64,000 bases of DNA from Capillidium heterosporum (lineage: Eukaryota > Entomophthoromycota > Entomophthoromycetes > Entomophthorales > Capillidiaceae). The notes beneath the pieces are model-generated. The model made no database searches. It worked only from the letters and a program-made list of their open reading frames with translations, and had not been told where the DNA came from. The DNA lies in assembly GCA_016630905.1 (NCBI GenBank), contig WBMQ01000002.1, positions 2,666,001 to 2,730,000 on the forward strand. The letters are read 5' to 3'. Of the stretch, positions 43,911 to 55,227 are shown in pieces. The stretch's first letter is position 1; each line of letters begins with the position of its first letter. Made by a program: the position numbers and the translations under genes.

Positions 43911-46760
43911 CTAAAAGACACTATTCGAACTAGAATTGAATTTCAGACTGATATTGACGCTATCCACTTTGATGGAAGGTTGGACTCGTCGAACTGACAA
44001 GCTACCATTTAAACTTAACGCCTTGGCCTTACTATATACCTCCTTACTTCCACTCGTACCTTCATTTTTACCATCAGTATCAGCATCCAAGAACATCAAA
44101 CTCAGTCTCTTGACAGCCTTCGACCTCCTTAAAGTTCGCTCCCCTTCTTTCGCCCCATCATCTCTATTCCCATCCCATTCTTCTTTCAACTGAGCGCGAA
44201 TCTGCACCGTATCAACCTTGGGTATAGCTTTGGGCAATACCTTCAATTTAACACTGGAGAACATATCGATATGAACCGGCTTTTGATTGAACTGAGGTGG
44301 GCTTGAAGTACCTTTGGGGACTACAACTATACTTGGACTACCTCTATTACGAATGGTACCGATGTCGGCCCTGAGTGGGTCGGTAGTAACAGGGTAGGGC
44401 CACGGTAACGTGTCTCCGGAGGTTGAGGCAGTAGGTGCCACTAGCTTGGGCTTCAAAGGTACGGTGGCCATGGAGCAGCTACGTTTACGTTGACTAGGTC
44501 GCTCATGCTTACCATCCTCTCCTTCTTTAGCATCACTACAAGTTTCATCTTTACACCGGCCTTCAAGATGCCGTTTGGTCAAAGTCTGTATCAAAACCGG
44601 CAACTTATCACTGGACATATGTACTTGAGGGGGCTTGACGCTAACACTAGGCTTCATAAGTCGGTCGGGGAGTATCTTGAGTGGCACAGAGTTTCCACTA
44701 CCGACGAGAGTATCCAATTTATCTAGTAACTTGGCCACCATAGAGACAGGGATGGGGAGGATCCGATCAAAGACCTCTAACTGGAGGTGGAGTTGCTGCG
44801 GTTCGGGCAACTTGGAGATGCCCAGCTGGATTTGGTTGGTAGGTGGCAGTCCAACCTTGAGCTTCAAATCGGTATGGAAAGGCTGCCCCTCTCTACTACC
44901 GATATCAAGCCAAGCTTTGACGTGGATAGGTACAGAAAAGTTGAGCCACCGTTTTATGAACGCTTGCGCTACTGCCTCGAAGAACTGTCGTAGAGTCATG
45001 GGCCCCATACCTTCAGCATAGCCATCATCCTCTTTCTCAACATTCAAACTCTCAAATAGCTTGAGTTCAAATCGAAAATCGAAGAGGGGGCCAAAATGTT
45101 GGAGGGGTACATCCAACTCGAAATTTCCATTTACATCTAATGACTTCAAGTTTGGAGTCGCAGGAAGTCGGGGTAAACGTGGTCCCAGCAATACGGAACG
45201 TAAGCTAATGCAAAGCCACTGTGGTAGCAGTCGTGTCAACCGGGTATCTACCTTAGCTCTTAGCCAATCGTTGAGGAACTGTCCATCTTTGATGCCGAGG
45301 TAGAACCTACCGGCCAACGCATTGAGCCAGTCAAGTTTAGTGTCGTCGGCACTGGAATCATCTAGCAGGTCTAGCGGTATCGAATCACGTCCGCGGTCGA
45401 CACCAAACAGGCGGGTACGTAGATCTTCTAGAGCAAAGTGGTCGATGGGTGAGGGATTAAGTAGAATTTGGTTGGTACCGAACGGTTGTTGGGCACTCTG
45501 AGCTGAGTTGGTAGTTAGGTAGCTGGGTGTATACTTCTCGACACTCTGTAGTAACCGCGTTGAATTGGAGAGGGTGTATCTACACCTACCGATCAATGCC
45601 TGAACCCACTCTTCTTTTTCTAAGTTGGATTCGGTGAAGAGGTAGTAGATTGGCAAACTCAGTCTACCGGTGCTAGGTTTTATATTCTCGGGTGTCCTTC
45701 CCAATCGGTCGTTGGGATTGGAATTAGAATTAGAGTTATCGTTGGAAATACTTGACGCGTAGTCATCAACAGTGTGGTTCTTGGAGACTGTGAAGTGACG
45801 TTCGTGGCTGTTGGAGGTGGTGGGTCGGAAGGGGTCGGGTCGCAATGTAGAGTGTCCGGCCAGAACGATAGGGTTTATACATCGATACAACTCGTTTTCC
45901 AGCTGATCAAAGGGGTACAGGCCGACGTCGTACAAAGGTAAATTGAGTATGGTCAACAGCTCACGGCAACTATCATCCCTGTACAGCTTCAATTCCGATC
46001 TGATAAGTACTGCGTACCGCCACTCATGTAAGCTACGCTGGTTCTTGAGTTTAGTGTGATCATTGGCTCGCAATACCTCGTCAGGACGACCAATTTCCCC
46101 ATCAGTTTTGGATAAGTTATCTAATTCCGCCTTCGATCCAAAAAGATAGGCTGGTAGCTTGGTAAGGTAGGTGGATAGGGTTCGTGGTGAGGCTGAGTAA
46201 TCCTGGCTTACTATAGATCCATTTGCCTCCTGCGAGTGTTGACTTTCCGTCCCGTCCAGTAATGCGAGATCAAAAGACTTGTCTCGTAATGTACCCCCCG
46301 ACAAATTTTGAGGCGAACTTGGAAGCGAAGTGTCCTTACCAGTTTGAGAGAAGCTGGCTCGGTTGGTTAGAAAATTAGAGCTGCTTACCCAATTTTGTAT
46401 CAGCAAATCCTGTACTCTTTCGAACATAGTTGGTTCCTTCATGGGGAGTGGGGTCGACGATACTTTCAACCATCCACGCTTAATTGGTAGCTTACCATAA
46501 TTCTTTCGCTTCTTAGTCTTCTTCGTATGCTCTTTCTTGGAACCATGTTCTTGAGCTGATTTGCTGAATATGTTGATACGCATGAAGTTCAGCCAACTTA
46601 CACTCGGGTCATCTTTGGTCTCTAAACTCAGTGAGTTGCGCTTTAAACTTCGAAACCATACTGTCATCCCAATTATTAACAAAACTACAAGTATTGTCGG
46701 TGCCAGTACCAATAGGCCTAGCAATAACGAAATTGGATGTGGTGAATAGTTACTTGTCAT
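43911..46760 (-). CDS. SMP-domain lipid-transfer protein with PH domain (Nvj2/TEX2-like)
   Basis: An ER membrane-contact-site protein, 949 residues in one exon. The N-terminal membrane anchor lies at about residues 10-36 (SLLLGLLVLAPTILVVLLII). A PH-type domain begins at KRGWLKVSS (about 95), is interrupted by a Ser-rich insert and resumes with WRYAVLIRSELKLYRDDSCR and EEWVQALIGRC. The SMP (TULIP-fold) domain follows: DWLNALAGRFYLGIKDGQFL, LDVNGNFELDVPLQHFGPLF, FSVPIHVKAWLDI and LHLQLEVFDRILPIPVSMVA. The C-terminal third is basic and disordered. The layout TM-PH-SMP is that of yeast Nvj2 and animal TEX2/HT008, which move ceramide and other lipids between ER and vacuole or Golgi. The long exon has no defect. 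It is divergent from the capping gene across about 1 kb. Confidence 0.9.
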   Translation of the reverse strand: MTSNYSPHPISLLLGLLVLAPTILVVLLIIGMTVWFRSLKRNSLSLETKDDPSVSWLNFMRINIFSKSAQEHGSKKEHTKKTKKRKNYGKLPIKRGWLKVSSTPLPMKEPTMFERVQDLLIQNWVSSSNFLTNRASFSQTGKDTSLPSSPQNLSGGTLRDKSFDLALLDGTESQHSQEANGSIVSQDYSASPRTLSTYLTKLPAYLFGSKAELDNLSKTDGEIGRPDEVLRANDHTKLKNQRSLHEWRYAVLIRSELKLYRDDSCRELLTILNLPLYDVGLYPFDQLENELYRCINPIVLAGHSTLRPDPFRPTTSNSHERHFTVSKNHTVDDYASSISNDNSNSNSNPNDRLGRTPENIKPSTGRLSLPIYYLFTESNLEKEEWVQALIGRCRYTLSNSTRLLQSVEKYTPSYLTTNSAQSAQQPFGTNQILLNPSPIDHFALEDLRTRLFGVDRGRDSIPLDLLDDSSADDTKLDWLNALAGRFYLGIKDGQFLNDWLRAKVDTRLTRLLPQWLCISLRSVLLGPRLPRLPATPNLKSLDVNGNFELDVPLQHFGPLFDFRFELKLFESLNVEKEDDGYAEGMGPMTLRQFFEAVAQAFIKRWLNFSVPIHVKAWLDIGSREGQPFHTDLKLKVGLPPTNQIQLGISKLPEPQQLHLQLEVFDRILPIPVSMVAKLLDKLDTLVGSGNSVPLKILPDRLMKPSVSVKPPQVHMSSDKLPVLIQTLTKRHLEGRCKDETCSDAKEGEDGKHERPSQRKRSCSMATVPLKPKLVAPTASTSGDTLPWPYPVTTDPLRADIGTIRNRGSPSIVVVPKGTSSPPQFNQKPVHIDMFSSVKLKVLPKAIPKVDTVQIRAQLKEEWDGNRDDGAKEGERTLRRSKAVKRLSLMFLDADTDGKNEGTSGSKEVYSKAKALSLNGSLSVRRVQPSIKVDSVNISLKFNSSSNSVF

Positions 46761-47754
46761 ACCATAAGGCCCTCAGCTTGAATTCAATCGTTCTGTAAAA
46801 CTTTGATAAAGCTGAAAAACTAAGTCCAATTTATAATCCTTTGAAATGTTTAGTCTTGCTTTGGGATTTTCACTTGTTCTAAAGATCTTTTGCTTGCCGC
46901 TCCGTTCATGAATAATAGAATCTGATGCGCACATTTATATTGATAAAAATATATACATTTGCATACATTCCTCTATTAAATTTAAACAAACCAGCAACTC
47001 TGCTGGTCACGTTTCTTTAAATTGGCAACTACCTATCGAATGATTTTTACAAGGAAAGTATCTGGTAAAGGTTGGCCGAGTGCTTAACTTATTGAACTAT
47101 TACTAAAAGCTATGATAGTGCACAGTTTATTGATGTTGATGGAATTTATTGAATATGTCATTGCAGAGATAAGGACAGAAGGGTAGTTTTAAATTCTAAA
47201 ATAACTGTATCACAGTTACAATGACAAGTTATATTATGAAGCATCTAATTTGGGGATTCATGTTTCTACTAGCTGGTTTTTATTTTCGTATGCTGCGTGC
47301 TGTGTTTTAAAACCTTTATGTAGCCAATAGGATTGGAATAATTGTCAAATTTTTGGTAAAAGAAAAACTAATGACACGCAATTCGTAACACATGAAAATA
47401 AAAGCCAGCCAATAGAAGTTAAATAGGAACTTAAATAGCACATACAAATTACAGATGAAGGGTAAATTTTCAAATGATAAGGATGACTATAATAGGTTTA
47501 GCATATTGGTTACTAGGAATTGATTCTGATCAACTCTCACCTTTAGTTTTACCACCCAAAATAAACATCAGGGACCCATCAATTGCTCAATACGTATAAA
47601 GTCTAAACTATTGCCACTTGATTGGTTTAATTTAGCCAATACTAGCTTTCATCACACAATTTTGGTAAAAATCTTGGAAATCAACTGCAAGACTCTGCAA
47701 GTAGAGTTCACTTTAAGTCCCAACACTTCAGTTATTGAAACAGCCGCTAATACA
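46761..47754. promoter_or_regulatory. Divergent intergenic region
   Basis: About 1 kb between the SMP gene (minus) and the mRNA triphosphatase (plus). The frame of the latter is open upstream to 47611 but without an ATG; I treat it as leader. No other feature is seen. Confidence 0.4.
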
Positions 47755-48952
47755 ATGGACGCAGACCTAATCAGCGAAACTACTCAAGCTGCCAAAAGAA
47801 TAAGGGGTGATGAGGTTGAAGGTGGAACTGTTCTAATTAAAGTAGGGTTACCTAAACCTATCGTTAACACTAAACTAGGCAACTCCAAAGAACGACGCAA
47901 GTGACAGAAGTCTAAATGGCACGGAGTTAAGGTTGGAAACTTCGTACTTTGGATACCTACCCATCGACAGTGTAGCTAAACGGTTTATCGACGTATTATC
48001 AAAACACATCCATCTCGACAACTTGGAGGTAAAAGTGCTCGTCAATTTTTAAATTGAACTTTAAACAGATAGAAGCTAAGATAGGGGTGTTGAAATCGGG
48101 TAAAAATAAGCTAGACTTACCGTTATTTAGTGAAGTTGGTAACCTTACATACATCTTTTTTGTTGCTTACCTTTTTTACAACCTTATAGTTATCGAGAGA
48201 AAAGCCTACAACGCTAGATTTGACTCTGATATCCCAATCGTTAGCTTTTTAAATCAATATTTATTTTTTACACTTTTATCTTTATAGGAACAACATGCCC
48301 ATTTCAACAAGTTATTAAACTCTTTAGTTAGTCAAGATATGTCGAAACCTAGAGTGAATTACAAGCATATCTACGAAACTGACCGATTTTACCCAGCTTC
48401 CAATAACAGTAGAGTTCGTGTTACCTACAACACAAAAACAGACAAAGTAAGCTAAATATTTGATACCAACTAATGCATTATAGATGGTTGAAAACGCCTG
48501 TATTATAAAGCAGAACAAGGAGCATATCGATATCTTCAACCCTCAATGTAAATTCGACTTTAGAATCTCATTCAATGTTGAAGAACCCGGTAATTTTTTA
48601 TACTAAATTAATTAATATTCATCTTAATTCAACCCATAGTCTCTAAAAGACCTAGTGGCAAGTGTGTTTCGGAGCGAATAAAAGATCGATTGAGCTACCA
48701 GCAGGACCTGTGGAAGATTGATTTGACACAAGTTAAAATTAAGGTAACCCTTCAACCAAACGACAACTTTAAAGTAAAATTTAGGAAGGAGACTTTAGCA
48801 CTGAGAGCGTGAAGTATGAGTTGGAGCTTGAAGTCTTGGACATCAAAATGCTGCAGTTCCACTACAAGGAATACCGCAGTAACCGACCCAACATGTTCCT
48901 CAAGTTGGTCCATACCTTCTTGGCTAATGTCCGACTACTAGCTGGCGCCTAG
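47755..48952 (+). CDS. CET1: mRNA 5'-triphosphatase (capping enzyme beta subunit, tunnel type)
   Basis: This enzyme removes the gamma phosphate from nascent pre-mRNA before guanylylation. Eight exons are separated by seven introns (about 37-50 nt). After a short N-tail (MDADLISETTQAAKRIRGDE) comes SYFGYLPIDSVAKRFIDVLS, then the metal-binding glutamate strand LDNLEIEAKIGVL, RVNYKHIYETDRFY, RVRVTYNTKTDK, the strand KCVSERIKDRLSYQQDLW, IDLTQVKIK and the second glutamate strand VKYELELEVLD. These are the diagnostic pieces of the Cet1/Ctl1/Pct1 triphosphatase tunnel family, specific to fungi and some protists and unlike the animal cysteine phosphatase. Length is about 290 residues, closer to S. 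pombe Pct1 than to S. cerevisiae Cet1. All phases agree. Confidence 0.88.
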
Positions 48953-49780
48953 ATGGTCCGATTTTCGATACTGGTTGAATAAATTTTTTCTAATCATAGT
49001 TCCATATTTATGAAAGTTGTTGGATTTGGCAGTTATACATACGCAACCGACCTCTAAATATTTTGATAATTTAAAATTATTTCCTATCGAATATTTACTG
49101 TGAAAGTTTGTTGGTATTTTGGAATATACTTTCTACCTGTTTTTTGAATTATGTGACAGTAGTTATAAATGATATGTGTTCATCTTTGAAATATAATGTT
49201 ATATTATTTTTCAAAGTTATTTCAAGCCTTACTGTTGTATGCTCATTTTAGGATTTATTAAGCTATAGTATTTTCTTGGCTAATTACAAGCTCATATTTG
49301 TTCGTATAGTATATGAATATATATATATTGTTAGGAAAGTTAGTGTTGATACTGTAAATCAATTCTCTACCAAATGTTCAACTATACATCTATATAGATA
49401 GTGACATACTAGAAGCACTCTATGTTGGTAGTTAATAACTTGAAGTTTTCATCGATAAACTAATATACTATTGATGATATTAGCTAATTCATTTCAGAGT
49501 TTTGATCTACAATTAGTTTGGATTTAAATCAGATGTAGTATTTATTTTTTTACATTAAATCTATTTATAATACACATTATCTGATTTCGATATCTTATCA
49601 AGTAGAATAAGTGCATTTCAAACTAAATAAAAGATTTCTCTGCAAATATGTTGTCAATATATATTCCAACCTCATGTTGAGCTAAGCCTATAGAAACAAA
49701 CATATCCATTAAATTATTTTTATTTTTATTTTTGAAACCTCTACCCAATTAGTGATGCATTTGAAGCACTTGGATTCGGA
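48953..49780. other. No gene seen
   Basis: Very AT-rich convergent 3' space of the capping and KH genes, with TA runs near 49320 and 49395. No coding signal is seen. Confidence 0.45.
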
Positions 49781-50950
49781 TCAACTTCTCTGATTTTGGT
49801 TACGCCTTTCCTTTTCGGCCTCCAACTGGGCGTATATAAGATACACCGCTGTTTCGTTGGCATCAGCCGTTCCAAAGATGGTGAACGTACGCAAATTCTT
49901 GCCTTCCTCCAGCTCTTTGCTGATGCTGATGCGGCTGTTGCTAAGTCGGCGGATTTCAGCGATCTTGGTACCTTGCTTCCCTATGACACAACCCACTAAA
50001 TCAGCAGGTATCCGTAGCTGACGCGTTAGCAATGCGCCACCACTACCTTCACCGTCGACAAGGTCGATCTTGACATGGGGGTGGGATTCGAACTGGTGAC
50101 CATCACTGGGGTACCGTTGCCGATGAAAGTTGTACTCGCCGTTGGGTGGGTTGTAGTGAGACTGCTGGTAGTTTGGATAAGGGTGACTGTTGGTATAACC
50201 GGGGTGGAAACGTTGAGTTGGATCGTACAGTATCGTACCTTGGGCGCGCTCAAATTCGGTCATCACCAGTTGGCCCACTTCATAGATCGCTATGCGTATG
50301 GCCTCAGCCGTTCCCTGGATTTCGACGACTCGTTCGGTAGAATTTCCTAGTAACTCCTTGGTCGCCGTCATACGTGACCCGGACAGCTCTTGGATGTTTT
50401 TGATCTTGCTCCCCTGCTTTCCAATTACTGTACCCATCAGACTGTTGGCAACTAAGATACGTACCGACGTAGTATTTATTGCGATATGTTCACCGTTCTC
50501 TAGGTCTTGGTTGGATTCAGCACTACTTATAAAAGAGCTGGCGACGAGTCCATAAGCCTATATATTAGCTAAGTTTTAGAAAACTGTACCTGAGACACCG
50601 AATCCAAGGTGCCAGTAATTGATAAAACTCGAGTTGGAATTCCAGGTACCACTTTGGATACTCCCGCCTTGGCACCTGTAGCCTCTCTAATATCTGTGAC
50701 GTTCTTCCCTTGCTTCCCTATAACTATACCTGCTTCTTTAGAAGAAACAAGAGCTCGTAGGGCCAACTGACCCTGCATGGACTCTATACTAGGAATTTCA
50801 TTTCCCTGGATACTAAATAGTAAGGAGTTTGGTGAAAGTTAAGTCTAACATATGCTTTGATTTATTTAATTACCCTGAATTCGGCTCCGATTCTACAGAA
50901 AGGCTTTTAAATTGGTCGTCCAGTTGATTTGCATTGTTGTATTCACTCAT
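49781..50950 (-). CDS. Triple KH-domain RNA-binding protein (PCBP/hnRNP K or Rnc1/Pbp2-like)
   Basis: A poly(C)-binding-type regulator of mRNA stability or translation. Three exons are separated by introns of about 60 and 32 nt. Three KH domains each show the GxxG RNA-binding loop: VSSKEAGIVIGKQGKNVTDI, VANSLMGTVIGKQGSKIKNI and IPADLVGCVIGKQGTKIAEI. A Tyr/Pro/His-rich linker (NSHPYPNYQQSHYNPP) lies between KH2 and KH3, and a charged tail ends the protein (EAEKERRNQNQRS). About 350 residues with three KH domains at this spacing match S. pombe Rnc1, yeast Pbp2/Hek2 and animal PCBPs. The start at 50950 gives MSEYNNANQLDDQFKSL. The second intron (50558-50589) is only 32 nt and keeps the phase exactly. 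Confidence 0.9.
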
Positions 50951-52046
50951 CTCTATTTACAAGGTTGTTAACTTTATCTGTATAAAATGCGTTGTGTAAA
51001 ATAGTGTTGCTCGACTGTTTCGATATTTGAATTAAGTTTGAAGTACGTTTGGAAGTTGTCCTTGTAAAAAATGCCACCTGTTTCTACTTGATACAGTTAA
51101 AGAGTGCTCCAAGAAACTTGAGTCACGTCTAAAGATATCGATTTTCCTCATCACTTTTCTGCAAATTAAATCGAACAAAATAGTCGAGAAACTCCATATA
51201 ATTTAACTATTGGCTGGTGATGTAATTGAAACGTGAAAGTACAACACCGGTTTTTTACAGGAAGACGTCTTTACCAAAGATATATGTTAAGAATATGATA
51301 AAGGTGGAAATATAATCATATGGAGAGCCTTTATTGTGTAAAACCAAGATGCTCGTACAAAGAATCCAATGTAGTTATATTATTTGGGTAGTAAATATAG
51401 GGCTATGTTTAGAACAAAGAATATTATATTTTGAACAGTAATTTGCTTCCAGTTTCTATCCATGAGATTTGCTTGACTTCTATGTAAACGTTCGAATCAT
51501 GATAGAGTTTATAAAAGAATATAAACCTACTTTCGCTTATGGCCTAATAAACTTTACAAAGGGTGTTACATTTAGTTGGATTTAGAATGAAGCCCATACA
51601 CGTATATCCATAGTATATATATTAACTTATACCAATGTTTTCTATATCGTAGAATTGAATCCACCTTCATCGGCATTTCAGCAAATAATTTGGGAACAAA
51701 AAGAATAGATTCATTGTAATTGACTGGATTTTATCTCTAATTGGCCGAATTCATCGCCGAATCTCAGCAGAAAAGTCAGATATATTGGTTGACGTAAATA
51801 CTATTAAGATAAGCGGGTGTAACCTTCTCTTCCTTCAAGTGGATCCTTCGTGTCATTAATCAAAACTTAGTTGAGTAAGTGCATATCAATTATTGTTGCT
51901 CCTCTTTATTTTACAGTAAATTCTTGACTTCATTTTTTATGATACATGAAATTAATTTTAATGGATGCATTTTGTCAATTTTTAAAGCACTTGTAGATGA
52001 ACAATGAATTTACCTTATTTCTAGTTAACGTCAGTTAAAAATAATC
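50951..52046. other. Intergenic, promoter of ribosomal protein S7
   Basis: 1.1 kb between divergent genes. No coding signal is seen. Confidence 0.4.
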
Positions 52047-52771
52047 ATGTCTGCCGCCCATAAGATCGTTAAAGCCAACGGAGCTCAGCCCTCCCAGCTC
52101 GAACTCAACATCTGCCAAGCCTTAGTCGACTTGGAAAACAGCTCCGCCGACTTCAAGAAGGACTTGCGTCCCCTCCAGATTTCTGCTGCTAAAGAGGTAC
52201 AGCTCAGGTTAATTACTGTTTGTATTGACTTTCTGAGACAATTTTTAGGTCGAGGTAAACGCTGGTAGACTTGCTATCGTTGTCTTCGTCCCCGTTCCCC
52301 TCAAGAAGCAGTTCAACAAGATCCAAGTTCGGTAAATTTAACAATTTCTCCGATTTTCCTAATTTATAAAAGCTTGACCCGTGAGTTGGAGAAGAAGTTC
52401 AGCGACCGCCACATTGTTTTCGTCGCCCAGCGCCGCATCCTCCCCAAGCCCAGCCGCAAGAACAACACCAAGCAGCCCCGTCCCCGTTCCCGTACTTTGA
52501 CTGCTGTCCACGATGCCATCCTCGAAGACTTGGCCTACCCAACTGAGATTATTGGCAAGCGTATCAAGCACAAAGTTGACGGATCTCGTCTCATCAAGAT
52601 GTACATTTTTAGCTTCAAATCATGTATTTATTTTATTTTAGCTTCCTTGACACCAAGGACAACACTTCCCAGGAGTACAAATTAGATACTTTCGGAGCCG
52701 TTTACAAGAAGTTGACTGGAAAAGACGCTATCTTCGAATTCCCCGTCCACTCCCACATGGAGCTCCACTAA
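52047..52771 (+). CDS. RPS7: 40S ribosomal protein S7 (eS7)
   Basis: A small-subunit ribosomal protein. Four exons are separated by three introns of about 40-52 nt. It shows [119 protein letters not shown] and [17 protein letters not shown], in the order of the eS7 family, for a total of about 195 residues. Codon use is strongly biased toward C-ending codons (AAG, CGT, CTC, ATC), unlike the flanking AT-rich DNA, as expected for a highly expressed gene. No defect is seen. Confidence 0.96.
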
Positions 52772-53452
52772 AAATTTATTGATGTTGTAAATTTCGTCGG
52801 TAGCGTAATGTGACTAGCTTCAATAACAAAATTTTAATATAACTTATTGCTCTAATCGTTTTTACCAACTTTTCTACTATATTTTGATATGTATTTCAAA
52901 TTTAGCTTAATTAATCTATCTTTATAATTGGAAGCTTATATTATAAAAACCACTTTAAAATTCCGATTTATATGTCATTTTTAATTAAAACATTATGTTC
53001 AACAAGTGTTTGACCTATTCTGAAAATGAAAAACATATACCATTTTATCTTAACAAACATTATAAGCAAATTAATTTACTATTAAGTGCAAAATCTACCT
53101 TGGGTTATAGTTTATATCTAAATACAAAGTTATTATAAATTTTAAACTAAACTAATGGCCATCCTTATCTATATAGGATAGTAGAAGCCTAGAAACTCCA
53201 ATTACACTTACTACAAACGCATTGAAATCAAGTAATGATAAGCATATACAAGTTTCCAAAAAAGAAAAGATCAACAAGTACAGGGTATATAGAAACAAAA
53301 TATATCTAAACTCTACAAAAGCCAAGATAAAGAATCCAAATATCCTTGAAATAGTGCGCCAATATAATATTTTATAAGCTAATTCGAAACGAACAATTAA
53401 ATGTAAGGGTATCTATAGGTACGAGAGCAAAGTCTCCAGCAATGGAAAAATC
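52772..53452. other. No gene seen
   Basis: AT-rich convergent 3' space between S7 and NOG2. Confidence 0.45.
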
Positions 53453-55227
53453 TTAGGCTTCAGCTTCAAGTTTGCGCTTGGAAGAAGTTGTCTCAACGGA
53501 CGCCTCTTTCACCGACTCGGCAGATTGAGCATCGGCCTCTGCCTTAGCTTGAGCTTCAGCAGCAGCCTTAGCCTCATTGCTGTTGGGTGGTGCCTTGAAG
53601 TAGGGGATCTTACCTCGTAGCCAGTCGTTGAGTACCATCTTGGCGACCGTTGGCAGATCAGGTTCACCACCCTATTGTCAAAAACAGAAGTAAATGGTTA
53701 ATATCGGTAACGAACTCATAGGATTACCTTGAGCAGTTTTCCGCCTTTGGTAGCCAGCTGTGACAGGAAGCTGATGGCATTATCCCATTTGGCAATCTGG
53801 TAGGTCTTGGCAATGTAAGTGGGCTTGACACGCTCTAAAAGTTCAGCGATGTAGTCCTCGGGGTTCTTTAAGTTTTCAACACGAATCTTTTTAAAAAGGT
53901 TACTTAGCTTTACATTTTCAAGATAAAATAAAACTTACAACTCCTTTGAGTACAATGTCAGTTTCCGAATCGTCGGTGGACGGATGGACGATACCAGGGC
54001 AATCGATAAGGTAGATACGTTTCATCAAGGTAATGTACTGCCACACCTTGGTCTCACCTGGTAAGGGAGCAGCCGTACATACCTTCTTGGCCTTGAGGGT
54101 GTTGATGATACTACTCTTGCCGACGTTGGGATAGCCAACTAAACCAACTGAAATCTGCTTCTTGTCTTTGTGCAAGGTTGAGAACTGGCGTAAAAGTTGG
54201 ATGAGGGCACCTTTACCGAAGGCGTGGTTAATAGAGGCGTGGAAGGCCAAGGTGGGGTGTTGGGCTGACAAATGAGCGACCCATTTCTGGGTGGCCCAAG
54301 TGGGGACCAAGTCGCACTTGTTGAGGATATAGATGAGGTGCTTATGGGGAGCCTCCTTCTTGAGGTAGGTTTCGACGTTACCACAGCGGGTACCCTCGGG
54401 ATCACGAGCGTCAAGGACGTGTAGGATAACATCACTGGAGTCGATTACCTATTTTTATTAGTGCTGTAAAAATTGTACTACAATACCTTGTATAGTTCGT
54501 TCCAGATACGTTTACTCTGTCCCTTGGAGAAGACACAGTCGCGGACCTCATCGGCAAAATCGTAGTTCCTATTGGCTAAGAGGGACGAGTCATCGGCATC
54601 TTTGTAACTATCCAACTGGTCTTCGGTAGCAGCAGCCAGCTCAGAAAGATCACCTGAAAGAAGCTTGGGACGTTTACGCTGTGCTTTAGGCCCAAATGTG
54701 TTCGAAAACTTTTCGGTCTCCAACATTTGAACTCGAGATATCTATTTCTTTTAGTATAGGTAGCTAGGTTGGGTTTTTACTTTAGTGCTGTCGGTAATAA
54801 GAGACATGGGAAGCTTGTTCTGGTTCATAAGAACTTGGTAGGGGTCGTTCATCTTCTCGGTCATCTTTTCACGGAACCGGTCCAAAGCTTCTTGGCCAAT
54901 AACTCGAGTGTTGCCTAAACAATTTTATCAATAAAAGTAAACTAAATCTAACTTACCAAACCACTTTCTATTAGGTGCAATACGAGCGATAGGAGCCTCA
55001 GTTGACTGGTAGGCGGCAGCCTTGGTAATGTTACCCTGGGCATCGCGAACTGCCTTGCCCCCCTTCAACATATTGACGTACTTGAGCTTAGCTTTGTCGC
55101 GGTAGAAGTTCTCCCCCTTCATCTTGGTGTTGTTCAAACTGGAACCGGATCCCTTCTTACCATCTTTCTGGTTGTTCTTGGTGTTGAGCTTGGCCAAACG
55201 ATTCTTTTCCTTCTTCTGAGTACCCAT
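53453..55227 (-). CDS. NOG2: Nucleolar/nuclear GTPase NOG2 (60S assembly)
   Basis: This circularly permuted GTPase of the YlqF/YawG family is needed for late nuclear steps of 60S maturation and Nmd3 recruitment. Six exons are separated by five introns. The start at 55227 gives a basic N-tail ([19 protein letters not shown]), then the family N-domain ([30 protein letters not shown]). The G motifs come in permuted order: NKCDLVP (G4), HASINHAFG (G5), [14 protein letters not shown] (G1), then [17 protein letters not shown] (G2) and [10 protein letters not shown] (G3). Next comes [12 protein letters not shown], and the protein ends with an Ala/Glu-rich tail ([15 protein letters not shown]). About 500 residues, as in yeast Nog2. 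Codon use is rich in C-ending codons. No defect is seen. Confidence 0.95.

Noticed and set aside
43936-46749. Several open frames of 60-130 codons on the plus strand
   Set aside because: They are shadows of the long SMP gene on the other strand and show no domain of their own.
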